Shown piece by piece: positions 1-8,349 of a DNA stretch of 64,000 nt. Positions within the stretch are counted from its first letter, which is position 1. Every line of letters starts with the position of its first letter. Origin of the DNA: Mucilaginibacter sp. UR6-11 (lineage in GTDB: Bacteria; Bacteroidota; Bacteroidia; Sphingobacteriales; Sphingobacteriaceae); the NCBI RefSeq assembly GCF_020880695.1, contig NZ_JAJIWO010000003.1, forward strand, positions 186,001 to 250,000, written 5' to 3'. Position numbers and translations under genes: made by a program. The notes beneath the pieces were generated by a model. It had not been told where the DNA came from. It ran no database searches and saw only the letters and a program-made list of their open reading frames with translations.

Positions 1-402
1 TGACGACTCATTGGTTGCACCCATAGCAAATTCATCACAATTACAGCGGCCTATTATGATAGCATCCTCTGCCAGCAAACGCTCAACTATAGTTGCTGAA
101 TAAACAGACTCAAAACCCGATAAAATTTTTGATGATGCGCTTACTTTATGCCCTTTGTAACAGATATTATCTTTTATTGCGATAACCATCCCGGCCAGTT
201 TGCCGGCGTTGCCTTCTTTTAGCCGGTTATCAATATCTTTTGCACGTTGTAATGCTTCGGGGCCAAATACCTCGTTAAAGGCATTTAAACGGGAATTTTT
301 TTCAATTTGACTTAAATAGTGCTTTACCAGTCCTTCAACGGAAATTTCACTACTTTGTAACCCACTCTTAATTTGACTTAAAGAGGAATAAAATTTACTC
401 AT
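1..402 (-). CDS. gatA: Asp-tRNA(Asn)/Glu-tRNA(Gln) amidotransferase subunit A, N-terminal part
   Basis: This is the first 134 codons of the GatA amidase subunit; the rest lies beyond the left edge. In the GatCAB complex, GatA hydrolyses glutamine and supplies ammonia to convert Glu-tRNA(Gln), and often Asp-tRNA(Asn), to the amidated form in the cytoplasm. The sequence shows the amidase-signature Lys region GMVIAIKDNIC, where the Lys is the general base of the Ser-cisSer-Lys triad in this family, and the following block GRCNCDEFAMGATNESS. The catalytic serines lie outside the window. The ATG at 402 is followed by MSKFYSSLSQIKSG, a normal GatA start. An intrinsic terminator sits immediately upstream and leaves almost no space for a separate promoter. 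Confidence 0.95.
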   Translation of the reverse strand, partial: MSKFYSSLSQIKSGLQSSEISVEGLVKHYLSQIEKNSRLNAFNEVFGPEALQRAKDIDNRLKEGNAGKLAGMVIAIKDNICYKGHKVSASSKILSGFESVYSATIVERLLAEDAIIIGRCNCDEFAMGATNESS

Positions 403-408
403 GGGCCG

Positions 409-457
409 AAAATAAAAAACTTATCTGTTGAAATAGAAATTAATTTCAACAGATAAG
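409..457 (-). terminator. Intrinsic terminator after tatA, directly upstream of gatA
   Basis: Perfect 15-bp inverted repeat (420-434 with 443-457, 8-nt loop), followed on the minus strand by a T-rich run at about 409-419. It should end the tatA transcript. The gatA start codon is only 7 nt beyond the T-run, so it could instead act as an attenuator controlling gatA read-through. Confidence 0.85.
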
Positions 458-498
458 TATATTAAGTAAAAACGCCAGGTAAATAAATGCCCGAGTAA

Positions 499-675
499 TT
501 AAACTTTGGTTTTATCTTCTGACCTTACATGATCGTCGCTATCGCCGCTTTGCGCGTCTTTAAATTCTTTAACGCCTTTGCCTAAACCTTTCATTAATTC
601 AGGTATTTTTTTACCACCAAATATTAGTAATACTACTAAAAGGATGACAAATACTGCTGGACCATCTAATCCCAT
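499..675 (-). CDS. tatA: Sec-independent translocase protein TatA/E, short form (58 aa)
   Basis: A 58-residue TatA/E-type protein: a short N-terminal transmembrane helix (about residues 6-20), the glycine-rich hinge [16 protein letters not shown], an amphipathic helix with VKEFKDA, and a short charged tail. TatA oligomers form the pore of the twin-arginine pathway, which exports folded proteins together with TatC. No tatC is present in the window. The gene lies 32 nt downstream of a second, longer TatA and probably shares its transcript. The start ATG at 675 gives the canonical short N-terminus. The phosphoesterase at the right end of the window begins with a Tat-like double-Arg signal and is a possible substrate. 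Confidence 0.92.
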   Translation of the reverse strand: MGLDGPAVFVILLVVLLIFGGKKIPELMKGLGKGVKEFKDAQSGDSDDHVRSEDKTKV

Positions 676-707
676 AATATTTAAATTTTATATTAGTTTA
701 TAATTAA

Positions 708-1196
708 TTATTCCTTGGTTGCGTTACCAGCTTCAGATACGTGAGTTACCGGCTCCTGGTTTTCTGTTACACCTCTGTAATGGCTATGAAGCTCCTCGTT
801 ACTTTCGGCAGTACCATCATAAATATTATGGCCTACATTATCTGTAGCGGCAATGTGGCTTGTGCCAACGGGCACTGTATTTGCAACGGGGCTAACATTC
901 ACCGCCGGCGTTTCTTCTGCTTTGCCGTCGGCATTATCGGTTGAGTGCTCTGCAATTAAAGGAGTTTCTTCCGTCTTAGCCGGCTCTGCTTTCTTTTTGC
1001 TATCGTAATTGTCAATCTGGTTATTTATCTCGCGCTTAACACCTTCTGATGCGTCTTTAAATTCACGGATACCTTTACCTAAACCTTTAGCAAGGCCGGG
1101 CAGTTTATCCCCGCCAAACAACAATAATGTCACAAATAAAATGAGCATTATTTCTGGTGCGGTGAATTCAAAAAACAAAAAAACTGAACTAAACAT
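708..1196 (-). CDS. TatA-family protein with a long acidic C-terminal tail (162 aa)
   Basis: Residues about 13-28 form a membrane helix. They are followed by [17 protein letters not shown] and [14 protein letters not shown], the TatA hinge and amphipathic helix. From about residue 55 the protein carries roughly 105 extra residues rich in Glu, Ala, Thr, Asn and Val, with no recognisable fold. Ordinary TatA proteins are 50-90 residues, so this tail is unusual. It is probably a Tat pore component, or a TatB-like partner, since Bacteroidota often lack a classic TatB; that role is inference. The gene is first in a two-gene unit with the short tatA and has a good promoter 18 nt upstream of its ATG. 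Confidence 0.85.
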   Translation of the reverse strand: MFSSVFLFFEFTAPEIMLILFVTLLLFGGDKLPGLAKGLGKGIREFKDASEGVKREINNQIDNYDSKKKAEPAKTEETPLIAEHSTDNADGKAEETPAVNVSPVANTVPVGTSHIAATDNVGHNIYDGTAESNEELHSHYRGVTENQEPVTHVSEAGNATKE

Positions 1197-1214
1197 ATTC
1201 TTTTTATTAGGTTA

Positions 1215-1243
1215 CAAATATAAACAATTTAATATATTACAAA
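1215..1243 (-). promoter_or_regulatory. Bacteroidota-type promoter for the tatA pair
   Basis: On the minus strand TTTG (1243-1240) is followed after 17 nt by TATATTTG (1222-1215), matching the -33 TTTG / -7 TAnnTTTG consensus of Bacteroidota sigma-ABfr. The predicted transcription start lies about 10-15 nt before the ATG at 1196. Confidence 0.75.
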
Positions 1244-1249
1244 TTTATT

Positions 1250-2524
1250 TTACCTGTCGGCCAACCAAATTTTAGGGTCAACAGGTGTACCGGCTTTATA
1301 CAGTTCAAAATGCACCTGAGTTTCACCCGTTACGGCATCAGTTGCAGCCGAGCCTAAAATCTGTTTAGTGTTTACCTTTTGTCCTGATGAAACACTTGCC
1401 GATTTAAGGTTTGAATAAGCTGTAAGATACTCGCCATGTCTTATAATTATCAGCCAAGTACCTAATACATTTTGCACTTTTGATACTGTACCATCAAACA
1501 CAGCTCTTACAGCTGCCCCGTTATTGGTGCGGATATCTAAACCGGTGCTTTCGCTTCTTATACCATCAGTCATATAAGTGCCAAATCCCTGTGTAATTTC
1601 ACCTGCCGAAACCGGCCATGGCAATCTTCCCCGGTTACCTAAAAAGTCGTTTGATAATTTTGCTGCCTCGGGCGTCGCATTCATTATCTCGCTATTGGTT
1701 TTACGCGGTGCCGGTCTTGTAACGGCAACCGTTGTATTATTGGCTGCTGCCGCTGCTTTAGCTCTGGCTGCAGCAAGCCTGGCCTCTTCTTCGGCCTTGC
1801 GCCTTTCTTCCTCAACTATTGCACGGGCATATTGCCTGGTAATTTTTGACACCTCTCTTTGCTTGGCCTGGTATTGGCTGCGTAACTGCTTTTCTTGTTT
1901 TGAAAGATTTTTTACTGCAACGGATTGGTTATTTCGTTCTTTGCCAAGATTATCTTTTTCTTTCTCCTGGTCAATTAACAACGTATGTTTTTGCTCTTTA
2001 GTTTTATCAAGCTCAACTATTTTTACATGTAAATCTTTTTGCTTGCCCTGAATAGAGGCTGCCTGCCTTTCGCGATAGGTTGCAAACTGCTGCAGATACT
2101 TTAAACGTTTATAGGCCTGGTTAAAATCTTTTGATGCAAATACAAACATCAGTTTATTGTAAGCGCTTTGGTTACGATAGGCAAAAAGCACCATATCAGC
2201 ATACTTTTTCTTTAACAGGTTAAGTTGGCTCTGCAGATCATGCACTGTATTGGTGTTTTCTGATATCTGGCTGTCCAGGTTTCGTACTTCACTGTTTATA
2301 ACCGTGATTTTTTGCTCGCGCAGGTAGATCTGGGCCTTTAATATATTAAGTTGTTTTAAGGTTGCCTTTTTGTTTGACCGCGTTTCCTGCAGGTCATGAT
2401 TAAGCTGATCCAGTTCGGCATTGATGCGGTCGCGTTGCCTCTTTAAGTCGGAACTGCTTTGGGCACGCACGCTTATGGCTGCAAAAACCAAGATCAACAA
2501 GAATAGTACTTTTAAAAATTTCAT
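1250..2524 (-). CDS. EnvC-like coiled-coil/LytM protein, murein hydrolase activator
   Basis: A 424-residue secreted protein: signal peptide ending near VRAQS, a long coiled coil (about residues 25-255), an Ala-rich linker, and a C-terminal LytM/M23 domain (about residues 305-420). The LytM zinc site is degenerate: the usual H..GxD is STGLD, which keeps Asp but loses His, and the usual HxH is QVH, which loses the first His. This is the pattern of EnvC and NlpD-type activators, which switch on cell-wall amidases during division instead of cutting peptidoglycan themselves. I start at the ATG at 2524, which gives a normal signal peptide; a TTG three codons upstream is less likely. It lies 21 nt downstream of the DUF4292 lipoprotein gene, in the same unit. 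Confidence 0.9.
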   Translation of the reverse strand: MKFLKVLFLLILVFAAISVRAQSSSDLKRQRDRINAELDQLNHDLQETRSNKKATLKQLNILKAQIYLREQKITVINSEVRNLDSQISENTNTVHDLQSQLNLLKKKYADMVLFAYRNQSAYNKLMFVFASKDFNQAYKRLKYLQQFATYRERQAASIQGKQKDLHVKIVELDKTKEQKHTLLIDQEKEKDNLGKERNNQSVAVKNLSKQEKQLRSQYQAKQREVSKITRQYARAIVEEERRKAEEEARLAAARAKAAAAANNTTVAVTRPAPRKTNSEIMNATPEAAKLSNDFLGNRGRLPWPVSAGEITQGFGTYMTDGIRSESTGLDIRTNNGAAVRAVFDGTVSKVQNVLGTWLIIIRHGEYLTAYSNLKSASVSSGQKVNTKQILGSAATDAVTGETQVHFELYKAGTPVDPKIWLADR

Positions 2525-2545
2525 CCGGTCCAAAAATATTAATTT

Positions 2546-3382
2546 TTAATCGGCCGGAGCATATCTTTCCGGAATATTGAAAGGAAAATCCAATTGCTGA
2601 TCAAATTCAACTTTATTGTAGCGCAAATTAGCCTGGATTTTTTTGTCTCCTATGGTTGACAGGATATCTATCTGCGAAGGCACCAACCGGTTACTGGCCT
2701 GAATAAAACTGCTGTTGTTTACCAATAGCGCCTGCCCCGCCGCTACATTTGATAAGTTAAACTGCGTTACCCGTAAATTGGTACCAAGTATTAAACTGTA
2801 AACCAGGTCCTGCAGATTTCCTGTCAGCGACATATTGCCCATATCTGATCTTATGGTGGTGTTTTCTGTTAAAATTTCGGGCATGGCATTACCTACCAAC
2901 AATGACTCAATAGTTTTATAATTTACCTGCCTGCTGGCATATTGGTAGATATAGCTAAAAGGCTTTTTAAGATACAGCCCCTGCAGTTTGTTAATGATCT
3001 TAATACTATCAGGTGTGATCAGGGCGCGGGCAACCTCTATACCCAATAGTGCAGTAACCGAAACCCAGATTTTTTTATCATGGCTTATCCGGATATTTAG
3101 GGTAACATCATTGCTGTTGCCGTTAACATCAAGCTTGGTGCCTGCCCTGCCTGAAAATGTATTAAAATTTACCTGGTGGCTTTTTATAATCACCAGTTGA
3201 TTTTTTAAGTAAGTAAGGTCAGGCGGTGTGGTTGGTATTTTAACCGTATTGGTAACCTCGGGCGACGAAATTGTTGTTGTAATGGGGGCGATGGGGGTTA
3301 TTACCTTTTTGCGCGCCTTGCAACTCACCATAACAAGCAGGCAGCAAACTATTAATATCCTATTCACTATATTTTTTTTCAT
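2546..3382 (-). CDS. DUF4292 family lipoprotein (LolB-like)
   Basis: A 278-residue lipoprotein with lipobox LVMVSC near residue 21, a Pro/Thr-rich linker to about residue 50, then a domain of alternating beta strands that I recognise as DUF4292. Members are Bacteroidota-specific and are thought to have a LolA/LolB-like lipoprotein-carrier fold. That function is inferred, not shown. The start codon lies inside the 3' end of the TPR gene (23-nt overlap), and the EnvC-like gene follows, so the three genes look translationally linked. The context suggests a role in outer-membrane or cell-wall assembly. Confidence 0.85.
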   Translation of the reverse strand: MKKNIVNRILIVCCLLVMVSCKARKKVITPIAPITTTISSPEVTNTVKIPTTPPDLTYLKNQLVIIKSHQVNFNTFSGRAGTKLDVNGNSNDVTLNIRISHDKKIWVSVTALLGIEVARALITPDSIKIINKLQGLYLKKPFSYIYQYASRQVNYKTIESLLVGNAMPEILTENTTIRSDMGNMSLTGNLQDLVYSLILGTNLRVTQFNLSNVAAGQALLVNNSSFIQASNRLVPSQIDILSTIGDKKIQANLRYNKVEFDQQLDFPFNIPERYAPAD

Positions 3383-5129
3383 TTATTTTACGATCAAGCG
3401 CCGGAGAATTAGCGCCATAACCCTTTGCTTTTTTCCAATTTTGTACAGCAGCGTCGGTATCTCCTAAATAAAACAATATATCGCCGTAATGTTCTGCCTG
3501 CACGGCGCTTTTATTTTTACCATCTGTTAAAGCCCTTTCCATCCACGCTTTAGCTTCTTTATAGTTTTTTTGCTTAAACAATATCCAGGCATAAGTATCT
3601 TCAAATGATGCATTATTAGCCTCCAACTCGTTGGCATGTTTAGCCATTTGCGCGGCCTTGTCAAGTTGCTCTCCCCTTATCGACAGATAATAAGCATAGT
3701 TGTTTAACGTATATCTGTTATCAGGGTTATAGCTTAAGGATTTGTCGTATGATTCGTCCGAGCTTTTATTGTTCTGCATGGCATGATAGCAGTCGCCTAA
3801 TTGCGAGTAGCTTAAAGACAGCAGTTCTTTATCCTGAAACTCGAGCGAAGTGGTATTTTTTAAATAGCTTAATGCCTTTTTGTAATCCTTTTTTTGAAGC
3901 CAGGCTGTACCTACGTAATAATTCATCCATCCCTGGTTGGGAAAAAATGATAGTGCTACCTCTCCGTCGCGGATAACGCCGTCCATATCATTGTTGCTTA
4001 ACTCAATACGGACCAATTGTTCGCGGGTTTCATAGATCTGGCCGTTAAGGGCTATAGATCGCTCGTAAGCAGTTTTTGCTTCATTATATTTCTCGTCTTG
4101 TACCAGCACGTCGCCATAAAGGGCATAGGCTTTAGCCTCATTTGGATGGATATTAATGATTATGCGGCTTAGCTCAAGCGCGCTGCTTAAAGCACCACTG
4201 CGAACATTTGGCTCATTAAATTTGGGGAAATAGCCCATCACTATCCGCACTTTCTGATCAATGCTCAGATCCGGATTAGTAAAAGCCGATTGCAGCTCTT
4301 TAAAACTGGCGTCGATATCCTTTCGTTCGCGGTAAATATCAGCCAATGCCAGGTGTACCAATGCGTTATTTGGGTCGACTGTTTTTGCCTTTTCCAACAC
4401 TTTAAAAGCTTTGTCGCCGGCGTTATTTGAAACATATATTTCGGCCAGCAGCAGGTAGTACTTAACCTGGCCCGGGCTAGCAACGATCATTTGCTCAAGC
4501 CCGGCGGCAGCCTTATCAACCTTGCCCTGTTTTAAATAAATTTTCTGGCGATTTAAGATCAGGTCATCACTGGGGCCGGTAATCTGCTCCAACTGGTCGT
4601 ACACTTTTAATGCTTCGTCAAATTTATTCCCTAAAAAATAGGCGTTCGCTTTATCAAAATAATAATCTGCGCGGGTTGGGTTAAGCCTGATTAACTGGCC
4701 AAATACATTTTCGAGCTTGCCTATGTCGTTATTTTTTTCATAAACCTCGGCCAGCGATGACCAGTACCATTCATTATCGGGCTTAATTGCTACCGCTTTT
4801 TCAAGCAGCGGTTGTGCCTCTGCAAATTTATTTTGCTGCTTTTTAATGTTGGCCAGCTCATAAAGCGATGCGTCATTAGCTGGGTCGATAGTTAATATCT
4901 TACTGAACAGGTCCGCAGCCTGGGTATTATTTTCGACTGTTTTTTCGCGTAGTGCCGAAAAGAAAAGATTTTCAACAGCGTCGCTATCCACGCGGGCCTG
5001 AGTTTTAACAGGTTTTGGGGATTGGGCATAAATTGGCATAATCAAGCAGCAATAACCAATGACCAAGAGGGTGCTTATAATCCGGCTCCTGATTTTATGT
5101 TCTTTATCGCTTATCGCTTGAGTATTCAT
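3360..5129 (-). CDS. Secreted/periplasmic tetratricopeptide repeat protein (589 aa)
   Basis: A basic N-terminus is followed by a hydrophobic segment (about residues 17-35) ending in IYAQS, a probable signal peptide. The rest is a continuous array of tetratricopeptide repeats with typical W/Y-G/A-P spacing, for example PANDASLYELANIKKQQ and NPDNRYTLNNYAYYLS. No catalytic domain is visible. TPR arrays bind proteins, so a scaffold role for envelope complexes is likely. The gene overlaps the DUF4292 lipoprotein by 23 nt and starts 15 nt downstream of the flippase stop codon, so it belongs to the same right-to-left operon. Confidence 0.9.
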   Translation of the reverse strand: MNTQAISDKEHKIRSRIISTLLVIGYCCLIMPIYAQSPKPVKTQARVDSDAVENLFFSALREKTVENNTQAADLFSKILTIDPANDASLYELANIKKQQNKFAEAQPLLEKAVAIKPDNEWYWSSLAEVYEKNNDIGKLENVFGQLIRLNPTRADYYFDKANAYFLGNKFDEALKVYDQLEQITGPSDDLILNRQKIYLKQGKVDKAAAGLEQMIVASPGQVKYYLLLAEIYVSNNAGDKAFKVLEKAKTVDPNNALVHLALADIYRERKDIDASFKELQSAFTNPDLSIDQKVRIVMGYFPKFNEPNVRSGALSSALELSRIIINIHPNEAKAYALYGDVLVQDEKYNEAKTAYERSIALNGQIYETREQLVRIELSNNDMDGVIRDGEVALSFFPNQGWMNYYVGTAWLQKKDYKKALSYLKNTTSLEFQDKELLSLSYSQLGDCYHAMQNNKSSDESYDKSLSYNPDNRYTLNNYAYYLSIRGEQLDKAAQMAKHANELEANNASFEDTYAWILFKQKNYKEAKAWMERALTDGKNKSAVQAEHYGDILFYLGDTDAAVQNWKKAKGYGANSPALDRKINEKKYSE

Positions 5130-5144
5130 TTACTAATGATTCTG

Positions 5145-6668
5145 TTAACCTTTATTAAAGATAGCTTTTAACTCTTTCTGTTCCGCAAAAAAAGCACCTG
5201 TTAAAAATAACATTAGCAATGCATTGCCTATAAATATGTTATGATTAAACACGTAGAATGAAAGATAAACGATTACAGCCGAAATTATTATATAAATCAA
5301 GTTCTTTTTTAAATTATACGGAATAGGATAATTGCGCTGCCCCCATACATATGATAGTACCATCATGGTTGCATAGGCAATAAAAGAGATCCATGCGGAG
5401 GCCATATAATTATACTTAGGAATAAATATCCAATTTAAAACTATAGTTAATATGGCCCCTATGCCCGATATATATAACCCATATTTAGTTTGATCTGATA
5501 ATTTATACCAAACCGATAAATTCATGTAAATACCCAGGCTTAAGTAACCGAATAATAATAATGGCACCACACCCAAGCCACTCCAGTATATATTATATAC
5601 TAAATGATGATTAACCATTTTAGTTTGTTTACCTACTATAATAACCGCTAACAGATCAACATTTGCCACTACCGCCACAGTTATTACGGCTACAGTTATC
5701 ACAAAATAATTCATGATACGGGCATAGGTATCGCCCGAGTTCTTATTTTTTGCATGGCTAAAGAAAAAAGGCTCTGCCCCCAGGCGGAACGCCTGTACAA
5801 AAATGCTTAAAAATATAGCTATTTTAGCGCAGACACCGTAAATACCCACATCCCTGTCGCTGGTTGCCTGAGGTAACATATGTTTTAACATCGCCTTGTC
5901 TAACGACTCATTGATAATGAATGATATATTAGCGATAAGTATCGGCCAACTGTACAAAAACATTTCTTTATACATCATTCCATCAAATTTAAGCCTCAGT
6001 TTTAATATCTCCGGCAACAATAAAAGTATGGTAAACACGCTGGCGGTAGCATTGGCCAAAAAAACATATCCTACCCAATGCGGCCTGTACCAGCCAGCCA
6101 TCCAATTTGCACCGGGCAACTGGTGTTTTAAAATAAAAGGGATCCCAAACAAAAAGAATAAATTAAACAACACTACGAAAAGTATGTTGCTGCATTTTAC
6201 AAACGCATATTTAAGAGGTCGTCCATCAGCACGAATCTTGGCAAAAGGCATAACACAAAAAGCATCGGCCACTAATATTACCAAAAAGCTTTTTACATAA
6301 AAGGCATAGTCAGCATGGTCTTTAACTACGCCTGCCTGCATATAGTTTATAATGTCATCAAGAAATAAGAGGCAAAATAATAAGAAAACCAACGATATTG
6401 CTATAACCAGGCCAAAGGCATTATTGTAAACCTGCTGTTTATTATCCGCGCGCTTTTGCAAGTACCTGAAATATGTAGTTTCCATACCAAAGGCCAAAAT
6501 TGCATTTACGATGGAGGCATTACCGTACATTGCCGTAAAAATACCATTGCCGCCAACGGGTAATGCACGAGTGTAAATGGGCGTTAAAACAAAGTAGATC
6601 ATCCGGGAGATAATTGTACTTAACCCGTAGATGGCTGTCTGCCCGGCAAATTTTTTAGCTGTTGACAA
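5145..6668 (-). CDS. Polysaccharide flippase, Wzx/MOP family (507 aa)
   Basis: An integral membrane protein with about 12-14 hydrophobic helices. It has the family N-terminus STAKKFAGQTAIYGLSTI and the conserved block IYTRALPVGGNGIFTAMYG. MOP-family flippases move undecaprenyl- or lipid-linked oligosaccharides across the inner membrane. No glycosyltransferase lies next to it, so the substrate cannot be named. The start codon is TTG at 6668; no better ATG exists before the conserved N-terminal block. It sits between acylphosphatase (18 nt upstream) and the TPR gene (15 nt downstream). Confidence 0.88.
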   Translation of the reverse strand: MSTAKKFAGQTAIYGLSTIISRMIYFVLTPIYTRALPVGGNGIFTAMYGNASIVNAILAFGMETTYFRYLQKRADNKQQVYNNAFGLVIAISLVFLLFCLLFLDDIINYMQAGVVKDHADYAFYVKSFLVILVADAFCVMPFAKIRADGRPLKYAFVKCSNILFVVLFNLFFLFGIPFILKHQLPGANWMAGWYRPHWVGYVFLANATASVFTILLLLPEILKLRLKFDGMMYKEMFLYSWPILIANISFIINESLDKAMLKHMLPQATSDRDVGIYGVCAKIAIFLSIFVQAFRLGAEPFFFSHAKNKNSGDTYARIMNYFVITVAVITVAVVANVDLLAVIIVGKQTKMVNHHLVYNIYWSGLGVVPLLLFGYLSLGIYMNLSVWYKLSDQTKYGLYISGIGAILTIVLNWIFIPKYNYMASAWISFIAYATMMVLSYVWGQRNYPIPYNLKKNLIYIIISAVIVYLSFYVFNHNIFIGNALLMLFLTGAFFAEQKELKAIFNKG

Positions 6669-6686
6669 TAGTTAGCGTATAAACGG

Positions 6687-6971
6687 TTATTTAAACAAAC
6701 CTCGTTTTAATACTTCAAAATTACGATAGTTTTTTAATTCGCCTTCATTACTTTCAACTGTAGTTACCTCGGCGTCTTGCGGGCCCTCGCGGCACCAGTC
6801 TAAAAATAACTCCAGCATCAGGGGGTCGCCTTCGGCTTCAATTAAAACGTCGCCACTGGGTTCATTTTTTATCGTGCCCCGTATGCCCAACTGGTCGGCC
6901 ACGGCTTTGGTTGACGCGCGGTAGGCCACGCCCTGTACTTTACCCTTAACTGTAATATCGAAATGCTTCAT
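6687..6971 (-). CDS. acyP: Acylphosphatase
   Basis: A 94-residue acylphosphatase that hydrolyses carboxyl-phosphate bonds in the cytoplasm. It has the family length and both catalytic residues: Arg18 in VQGVAYRAST and Asn36 in GTIKNEPSGDV. It is the first gene of the envelope run that continues with the flippase, 18 nt downstream. The start at 6971 is ATG. A -7 box lies only 7 nt upstream of it, so the mRNA is probably leaderless. Confidence 0.95.
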   Translation of the reverse strand: MKHFDITVKGKVQGVAYRASTKAVADQLGIRGTIKNEPSGDVLIEAEGDPLMLELFLDWCREGPQDAEVTTVESNEGELKNYRNFEVLKRGLFK

Positions 6972-6978
6972 ATCAGGC

Positions 6979-7006
6979 CAAAAGTAAAATTAAAAAGCCA
7001 AAAATA
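6979..7006 (-). promoter_or_regulatory. Promoter(s) for acyP and the envelope run
   Basis: On the minus strand there are two TAnnTTTG matches, TATTTTTG (7006-6999) and TACTTTTG (6986-6979). The nearer one ends 7 nt before the acyP ATG, which places transcription start at or very near the start codon. The upstream box would give a leader of about 20 nt. Confidence 0.55.
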
Positions 7007-7041
7007 TCTAACGGCTATTATCGCATCCGCAACAAGAAAGA

Positions 7042-8220
7042 TCAGATAAGCCGCGTAACTTTGGTATCAGGGGTGATCTTTAAATCATCAAGCCCGCTAA
7101 TCAGGTTCAGCCCCGGTGTTTTTCCGGGTTCAAGCGTCCCTTTATCTTTATTGATACCCAAATAAGTAGCTCCGTTAATGGTGGCCCATTTCAGCATTCT
7201 TTCCATACTCAAAGCCGGAAATTTAGCCTGCAGCGTACGCATTTCACTCAAAATACATAGTTTATTATTTGATGCCAGGCTATCGGTACCCAAAGTAATA
7301 TTAAAACCCTGATCCAAAAAGAGATCAACCTTTGGCAAAGTCCCTTCTATAAATAAATTGGCATTAGGGCAAAAGCACCAGTGTATCCTGCGGTCAAACC
7401 GTTTTATAAAGTAAATGTCTTTTAAGTTGGTACAGGTATTATGCACCATCAGTATATCTTGTTTGGCAGTTAACAACGGTATAACCGATTGCAGAGAGTT
7501 GCGCGCCTGGGGTTTGAAATAGCTTATATCGATACCAAAATGCTCATACAGGTTATTAAAACTGCCCAATTTGTAACGATAAAATTTATTCTCGTCCTCG
7601 CACTCCTGGTTGTGTATGCTTATCAGATTTTTATTAGGATTGCTGTCGCAATATTTCTTTATCAGCCTGAATAATTCTTTTGATACCGAATACGGGGCAT
7701 GCGGCGTTATGGAGCATGATTGAGGTTTAAACTCATCCATTAATGATAAAGCATTATTAAAAACTTCTTCGCTCCGCTCGGGTGTAAAGCCAAAAGTTTC
7801 TACAAACGTATGGTAATATAATTTGCTGTTTCCTTTTATAGCAATAGTGGCGTTGGTGTTTGAGATGTCGCCAACGGCAACAATGCCGTTTTCATACATA
7901 TCGTGATCCGCCTTAATGGCTGCCGCTTCAACCTCTTTCAGGTCAACGTTCCTGAACTGCTGGATATTTTTGATAAATTCTATCAATCCGCCTTTTTCCG
8001 GAATTTTACCCTTTAGGTGGGATAGTTCTACATGGCAGTGGGTATTAACAAACCCGGGGCAAATAATACCGCGCAATACCTCTACGGGTACATCGTGTGC
8101 ACCGGGCGGTAATTGATCTGATACTGAAATGATCTTACCAAAGTCATCAATGGTAACTATACCACCTTTTATTGGATCGGCATTAATAGGAAAAACGTAA
8201 TCGGCTCTAAAAATTTTCAT
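7042..8220 (-). CDS. Metal-dependent amidohydrolase / deaminase-like (392 aa)
   Basis: An amidohydrolase-superfamily protein with a TIM barrel and a flanking beta sandwich. Visible metal-site motifs are the HxH in NTHCHVELSHLKG, the His in SITPHAPYSV, the later His in SIHNQECEDE and the catalytic Asp in LGTDSLASN. These match the ATZ/TRZ/SsnA-type branch, which deaminates or dechlorinates ring-shaped substrates such as guanine, 5'-methylthioadenosine or aminofutalosine. The sequence alone does not decide the substrate, and no menaquinone or purine-salvage gene is adjacent. It is transcribed divergently from rlmN. Confidence 0.85.
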   Translation of the reverse strand: MKIFRADYVFPINADPIKGGIVTIDDFGKIISVSDQLPPGAHDVPVEVLRGIICPGFVNTHCHVELSHLKGKIPEKGGLIEFIKNIQQFRNVDLKEVEAAAIKADHDMYENGIVAVGDISNTNATIAIKGNSKLYYHTFVETFGFTPERSEEVFNNALSLMDEFKPQSCSITPHAPYSVSKELFRLIKKYCDSNPNKNLISIHNQECEDENKFYRYKLGSFNNLYEHFGIDISYFKPQARNSLQSVIPLLTAKQDILMVHNTCTNLKDIYFIKRFDRRIHWCFCPNANLFIEGTLPKVDLFLDQGFNITLGTDSLASNNKLCILSEMRTLQAKFPALSMERMLKWATINGATYLGINKDKGTLEPGKTPGLNLISGLDDLKITPDTKVTRLI

Positions 8221-8337
8221 TCGTTATAACTTACAAGTTGCTTCTCTCGTTAACCAATCCTAATTAATTAATACAATTAACTTTTGGTTATTGTTTTTTA
8301 ACTACCGAATTTAAAAAGATAGATTTTTAATTTTTCG

Positions 8338-8345
8338 TACTTTTG
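8338..8345 (+). promoter_or_regulatory. rlmN -7 box, probably a leaderless start
   Basis: TACTTTTG matches TAnnTTTG exactly and ends 4 nt before the GTG start of rlmN. No TTG-type -33 element is clear at the usual spacing. Confidence 0.55.
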
Positions 8346-8349
8346 CAAC

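Noticed and set aside
1600..2050. Plus-strand ORF inside the EnvC-like gene
   Set aside because: It is antisense to an Ala/Glu-rich coiled coil and has low-complexity composition with no family features.
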